Assembly: GCA_018699075.1 (NCBI GenBank)
Contig: JABIPV010000099.1
Location: 1-10,351, forward strand
DNA: 10,351 nt
From: Kordiimonadaceae bacterium
GTDB taxonomy: Bacteria > Pseudomonadota > Alphaproteobacteria > Sphingomonadales > Emcibacteraceae
Reading direction: 5' to 3'
Of the stretch, positions 7,561-10,351 are shown piece by piece; the first letter of the stretch is position 1, and each line of letters starts with the position of its first letter. Under the pieces are notes generated by a model, which was not told where the DNA came from, did no database searches, and saw only the letters and a program-made list of their open reading frames with translations. Position numbers and translations under genes: made by a program.

Positions 7561-8847
7561 ATGACTTCAGAAGTCGTTTTAATGAACTGACAAGCTGTTG
7601 CAATGGCCGCTGATAGTGCTGTCACAGTAAGTTCTAAAAATGTTACCCATAAAATTTATAATTCAGCTAACAAACTTTTTGCACTTTCCAACAATCACCC
7701 TGTAGGAGTAATGATTTATAACGCTGCTACATTAACAGGTGTACCTTTTGAAACTATAATAAAAATGTATCGAAGAAATCTCAATAATAAAAGTTTCAAC
7801 ACTGTAGCTGAGTACAGAGACGATTTTATTAAATTTATGAATAACGGTTGTCATTTATTTTCAACAGATGAACAAGAAAAATGTTTTTATCAACGTTTGC
7901 TATCGAATTTTATTGTACTAATAAATGACGTTAGAAAAATGAGAGACAAAGAAATTGAAAACAACCCTAAAAAGAAACGCCCCCCAATAGAGAATTATAT
8001 AAATGATGGTTTGAATAAAAATTATCAAATTAATTCTAAATTAGAATTTTCACTCGGAATGAATAAGACTTTTGAATCAAAATTAATTAAAAAATATAAA
8101 AGCCTCTTTCATAACTTCTTATCAAATGAAAAATTTCAAATAGATTAAAAGAAAATTAATATTACCACCCTAACAAAGAAATATATTTTAGAATTTACAC
8201 GAAATAGCACATCAAATGCATACAGCGGAATAGTATTTTCTGGCTTTGGTGATAAAGAGATTTTACCATCCACCTGCGATATAACAATTTTCTGCGTCTT
8301 TGGAGATCGTCTAAAATATAATATTGCTCAAGAAAAAAAGATCAGTTTTGATTTGCCAGCTTATATTATGCCTTTTGCTCAAAGTGAAATGATACATACC
8401 TTATTGATGGGAGTTTCTCCTAAATATACGAATGCTTTGTATGGGGCATTTATAGGAAGTATTGATCCTTTGAGCGAAACCATAGTTGATTCAATTGATA
8501 ATCTGACGAAAGTTCAAAAGAAAGCTTTAAAAACTACACTCAAAAAATTGATTATCGATGGGTATAGCAATACAATTGAAAATATTAATGCCCATAGCGC
8601 TGAGGTACATTATAAACCAATAATAGATGCTATTGAGTTTTTACCGATTGACGAATTAGCTATAGTTGCTGAAACTTGTGTTAATTTAAACTCATTTCAA
8701 AAAAAAGTTTCTATGGAAGATGAAACTGTTGGCGGCCCAGTGGATGTATTAGTAATTTCAAAAGGAGATGGATTAATCTGGATTAAAAGAAAACACTACT
8801 TTGATCCCAAATTAAACAGGCATTTCTTTAAAAATTATTTTGATTAA
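7561..8847 (+). pseudogene. Proteasome-like Ntn-hydrolase family gene with two in-frame stop codons
   Basis: One frame runs from ATG 7561 to TAA 8845-8847 (428 codons), broken only by TGA at codon 10 (7588-7590) and TAA at codon 196 (8146-8148). Between and beyond the stops there are no frameshifts, and 8149-8352 is fully open and protein-like. The start resembles proteasome beta subunits and HslV: Thr2 would become N-terminal after Met removal, D18 falls in AADSAVT (16-22) exactly where catalytic Asp17 lies relative to Thr1, and K38 in ANKLFAL matches the Lys33 strand allowing a short insertion. VGVMIY follows like the next core strand. Residues around 223-235 (YSGIVFSGFGDKE) resemble the later GxG strand turn. 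The conserved-looking tail includes ETVGGPVDV and ISKGDGLIWIKRKHYF. Role unknown. The TGA probably replaced CGA (Arg), a single transition. Read-through is possible but unproven. The AT-rich composition implies transfer. Confidence 0.78.
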
Positions 8848-8856
8848 ATATTTTAA

Positions 8857-8885
8857 TTTCTATTTAACTAATACTATACTATAAT
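8857..8885 (+). promoter_or_regulatory. Possible promoter of the 64-residue gene
   Basis: A perfect TATAAT (8880-8885) lies 24 bases before the ATG at 8909. The best -35 at 17-base spacing is TTTCTA (8857-8862), only half matching. In such AT-rich DNA this is weak evidence, but the gene could be expressed independently of the broken gene upstream. Confidence 0.3.
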
Positions 8886-8908
8886 ATGCTCAAACAGGAT
8901 TATATGAA

Positions 8909-9103
8909 ATGGATCAAATAGAACTTTCAAACTTATCGGATGAAGAAATTGAAAAACTATTACGCGTACTTGTAAAAGATTCAGGAATTGGCGACATTAA
9001 CTCACTAAAAGTGAATGAAATACTTTCTTCCCCCGAATTTATTTTTGGACGCACTGTAGCTAAAAAAGAAATTTCCGAAATACGTGAAAAGTTAATGGCG
9101 TAA
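8909..9103 (+). CDS. Small acidic helical protein, unknown function
   Basis: A 64-residue protein I do not recognise. Two helix-prone stretches are visible: LSDEEIEKLLRVLVKDSG (9-26), acidic and amphipathic, and GRTVAKKEISEIREKLM (47-63), with a Gly/Ser/Pro-containing middle. There is no signal peptide, membrane segment or Cys/His cluster. AGGA lies 9 bases before the ATG. A nearer ATG at 8904 would give only five codons. It starts 61 bases after the Ntn-hydrolase-like gene on the same strand and shares its AT-rich composition, so the two probably arrived together; a partner or regulator of the hydrolase is possible but unproven. Its stop codon abuts the GST relic. That a real gene is present is likely but not certain at this length. 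Confidence 0.55.
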   Translation: MDQIELSNLSDEEIEKLLRVLVKDSGIGDINSLKVNEILSSPEFIFGRTVAKKEISEIREKLMA

Positions 9104-9155
9104 ACCCATTCAGTGTTCTCGCGGTATAAGAGATCAATCATTATATAGACTTTTA
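9103..9155 (-). pseudogene. Relic of GST gene 5' end (right copy of direct repeat)
   Basis: On the minus strand, ATG at 9141-9139 opens with MIDL. After removal of one extra base at codon 4 the frame continues as YTARTLNGFT, against YTARTPNGFK in the living gene. Of six substitutions within these codons, four are synonymous (ACA/ACC, CGA/AGA, AAC/AAT, TTC/TTT), so the copy was once under protein-level selection before the single-base insertion. The homology ends at the stop codon of the small plus-strand gene. The relic lies 24 bases after the stop of the sulfotransferase-like gene, where the GST gene must once have started. Confidence 0.8.
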
Positions 9156-9165
9156 CCAATAATAT

Positions 9166-10351
9166 TTATCTGAACTTATCCGGCGTTAAATGCCATTCCA
9201 AATTATTGGGAGGCGTAACCGATAATTCCTCCGGCTTTTGCATTGCCCGAAGTTGCGGGGTAAAATCATAAGGGATCATGGACGGGCGATTGGTGCCGCC
9301 GCGGTTCATATATTCCCATACAATCGACTTATCTGGTTTTACCTGAAACAATCGTCCCGTATTATCCTCAGCAATATAAGTATTACCGTTAGGGAGCCTT
9401 TTTTGTGTACCCATAGATTTACTGAAAAACTTAAGATTAGCATATCCTTCAGTTTCATATACCCATTCAACTTCACGGCTTACGGGGTTTATTTCCACGA
9501 TATAAGTTTGCCCCGTATGTTGGCGTAAAGTGGTGAACAAGCCATTATCAAATATTAAGATATTCCCTGCTCCGGGCAATCCCTTTTCAATCATTTCCGG
9601 TTCGTGGGAATGGGACATGCCACCTTTATAATCATGGCCACCGCGCCATACGACTTCTTTGCTCACTTTATCAATGATGTACATTTCATTGATATTTCGG
9701 GCGTTAAAAAGGATATTACCGGGCTTAAAGCGTGTATCACCACCATCATACCATTTATTTTCTGGCAGTTCCGCCATCGAATTGGCATGGAGCCAGTCTC
9801 CTTTAGGTGTCGCTGGTGAATAGCGATTTAAATCAAGGTGGTTATAGGCTTTCCACTGCCAAACCACTTCACCCTGTGCGTTAACCTCATATAGATTTCC
9901 ACTTAATTGAACATCTTCGGAACCGCGCTTTTTCTCTCCCCACCATTGATTAGCCGCTTGGTCCTTTACCTGTGATTGGAACTCAGCAGGCATGGGTTCA
10001 TGGGCAATCAGTAGCTTATTACCATTTGCAAGCACCCGTAGATCATTGACCGAACCAATCCCCGCGTGACGCCAAACTTCGTTGCCGTCCCAATCATATT
10101 CTACAAATTCAGTTGGGTTCTCCGCATCATCTACACCTGCGTCATCAGGCATGGCGACAGGTGCGTCCCATACCCACGTAGATGTATTTAGCACCCACGA
10201 TGGATAAGGTGATATCGGGTCGTAAAACACATCGTTAGTTGAATCGTATTTCATGCCGATACCAGCGTACCGAAACCGAATGTTGTTGTTGTAGCTAGTC
10301 TGCACCCAATTTGTGTCAGCACCTAACAAGTCTTTGCAAAATGCTATGCCG
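9166..10351 (-). CDS. Arylsulfotransferase-like beta-propeller protein fused to phage-like N-terminal part (5' end outside window)
   Basis: The frame is open through the right edge (GIAFCKDL precedes the TTG at 10329), so the true start is outside. Numbering from that TTG, residues from about 74 to 387 resemble the arylsulfotransferase (ASST) family. Repeated propeller blades of the form 'YDWDGNEVWRH...LRVLANGNKLLIA' recur as 'GNLYEVNAQGEVVWQW', 'YIIDKVSKEVVWRGG', 'VEINPVSREVEWVYE' and 'RLPNGNTYIAED'. A His-rich turn, MSHSHEPEM (238-246), precedes NILIFDNG, a region that carries functional His in such proteins. Family enzymes move sulfate between phenolic compounds, usually in the periplasm; that reaction is not certain here. 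Residues before about 62-78 do not fit this family and no signal peptide is visible. The GST relic follows the stop closely, suggesting an old ASST-GST-DUF1080-hydrolase transcript. Confidence 0.8.
   Translation of the reverse strand, partial: GIAFCKDLLGADTNWVQTSYNNNIRFRYAGIGMKYDSTNDVFYDPISPYPSWVLNTSTWVWDAPVAMPDDAGVDDAENPTEFVEYDWDGNEVWRHAGIGSVNDLRVLANGNKLLIAHEPMPAEFQSQVKDQAANQWWGEKKRGSEDVQLSGNLYEVNAQGEVVWQWKAYNHLDLNRYSPATPKGDWLHANSMAELPENKWYDGGDTRFKPGNILFNARNINEMYIIDKVSKEVVWRGGHDYKGGMSHSHEPEMIEKGLPGAGNILIFDNGLFTTLRQHTGQTYIVEINPVSREVEWVYETEGYANLKFFSKSMGTQKRLPNGNTYIAEDNTGRLFQVKPDKSIVWEYMNRGGTNRPSMIPYDFTPQLRAMQKPEELSVTPPNNLEWHLTPDKFR
10100..10351 (-). other. Fragment resembling a marine-phage structural protein C-terminus, in frame with the ASST-like gene
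   Basis: The translated string contains NWVQTSYNNNIRFRYAGIG, then YDSTNDVFYDP, PYPSWVL and TWVWDAPVAMPDD. This order (IQTSYN, then YAGIG, then YD..NDVF, then PYPSW, then W.AP.PMP.D) is what I know from structural genes of marine cyanophages and pelagiphages, normally near a protein end that closes with a 'Y.WDE' segment. The last visible motif before the propeller is YDW at about residue 78-80, a string both families could share, so the junction lies somewhere in 10090-10150. Recall of the phage motif is from memory and was not searched. Confidence 0.65.

Larger units (their letters stand above)
7401..9102. mobile_element. AT-rich insert bounded by duplicated GST 5' ends
   Basis: Two 60-base lines inside the block (starting 7741 and 8521) contain 14 and 16 G/C bases by hand count, against 28 in a line of the neighbouring GST gene (starting 7081). 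Both genes inside are on the plus strand while the genes on either side are on the minus strand. The edges coincide with two direct copies of the GST gene start, and the right edge falls at the stop codon of the small gene. No integrase, transposase or terminal inverted repeat is visible, so the mechanism is unknown. It may be the remnant of a larger element, or cargo brought in by recombination with a related GST locus. Confidence 0.6.

Noticed and set aside
7588..7590. Selenocysteine at the in-frame TGA
   Set aside because: The position is between strands where an Arg or Lys is more natural; no selenocysteine insertion hairpin is evident and a second nonsense codon exists downstream.
7603..8148. 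Separate 181-residue gene starting at ATG 7603
   Set aside because: No ribosome site before 7603; homologous-looking sequence and a good site lie upstream at 7561 in the same frame. It is the middle part of the broken gene.
8353..8847. Separate gene starting at TTG 8353
   Set aside because: The frame is open and protein-like upstream to the TAA at 8146, and is the same frame as the first part. It is the C-terminal portion of the broken gene.
7401..9102. Insertion sequence or CRISPR content in the AT-rich block
   Set aside because: No transposase-like frame, terminal inverted repeats, or regularly spaced repeats were found on reading both strands.
8914..9159. 81-residue minus-strand reading frame
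   Set aside because: It mostly overlaps the small plus-strand gene in antisense; its only meaningful part is the frameshifted GST relic.

Overview
The window looks like accessory DNA from a moderate-GC, Gram-negative, probably marine bacterium. Lipoprotein and signal-peptide genes, a spinster-type MFS transporter, a YfcG-type GST, a DUF1080 lipoprotein and strong GGAGG ribosome sites fit a proteobacterium, perhaps an alphaproteobacterium. That taxonomic call is inference; no rRNA or core marker is present.

Left part (1-2307, plus strand): the 3' end of one MFS transporter gene, a complete tandem paralogue (TTG start), and an exported VOC-fold protein. The genes are 16-31 bases apart, and the same 10-base ribosome-site string precedes both visible starts, so this reads as one small operon.

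Middle part (2323-7385, minus strand, transcribed right to left): a YfcG-type glutathione transferase, a DUF1080 lipoprotein, a periplasmic serine hydrolase of the class C beta-lactamase fold (coupled to the DUF1080 gene by a 2-base gap), and a large FtsX/MacB-type ABC permease with no ATPase beside it.

Insert (about 7401-9102, plus strand): a strikingly AT-rich block. It holds a 428-codon gene, open in one frame from 7561 to 8847 except for two nonsense codons (TGA at codon 10, TAA at codon 196). Its N-terminus looks like a proteasome/HslV-type Ntn hydrolase with Thr2 as the predicted nucleophile. A 64-residue acidic protein of unknown function follows. Two imperfect copies (about 53 bases) of the 5' end of the GST gene bound the block. 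One copy is joined to the living GST; the other is a frameshifted relic next to the gene on the right. The foreign block therefore appears to have entered exactly at the GST start and separated GST from the gene that once lay just upstream.

Right end (9166-10351, minus strand): an arylsulfotransferase-like beta-propeller gene whose N-terminal part is replaced by about 70-80 residues resembling a tail/structural protein of marine phages. The frame is open through the window edge. This is either a real phage-host gene fusion or a chimeric assembly junction.

The most interesting items are the broken Ntn-hydrolase gene, the GST-end duplication around it, and the phage/sulfotransferase fusion.
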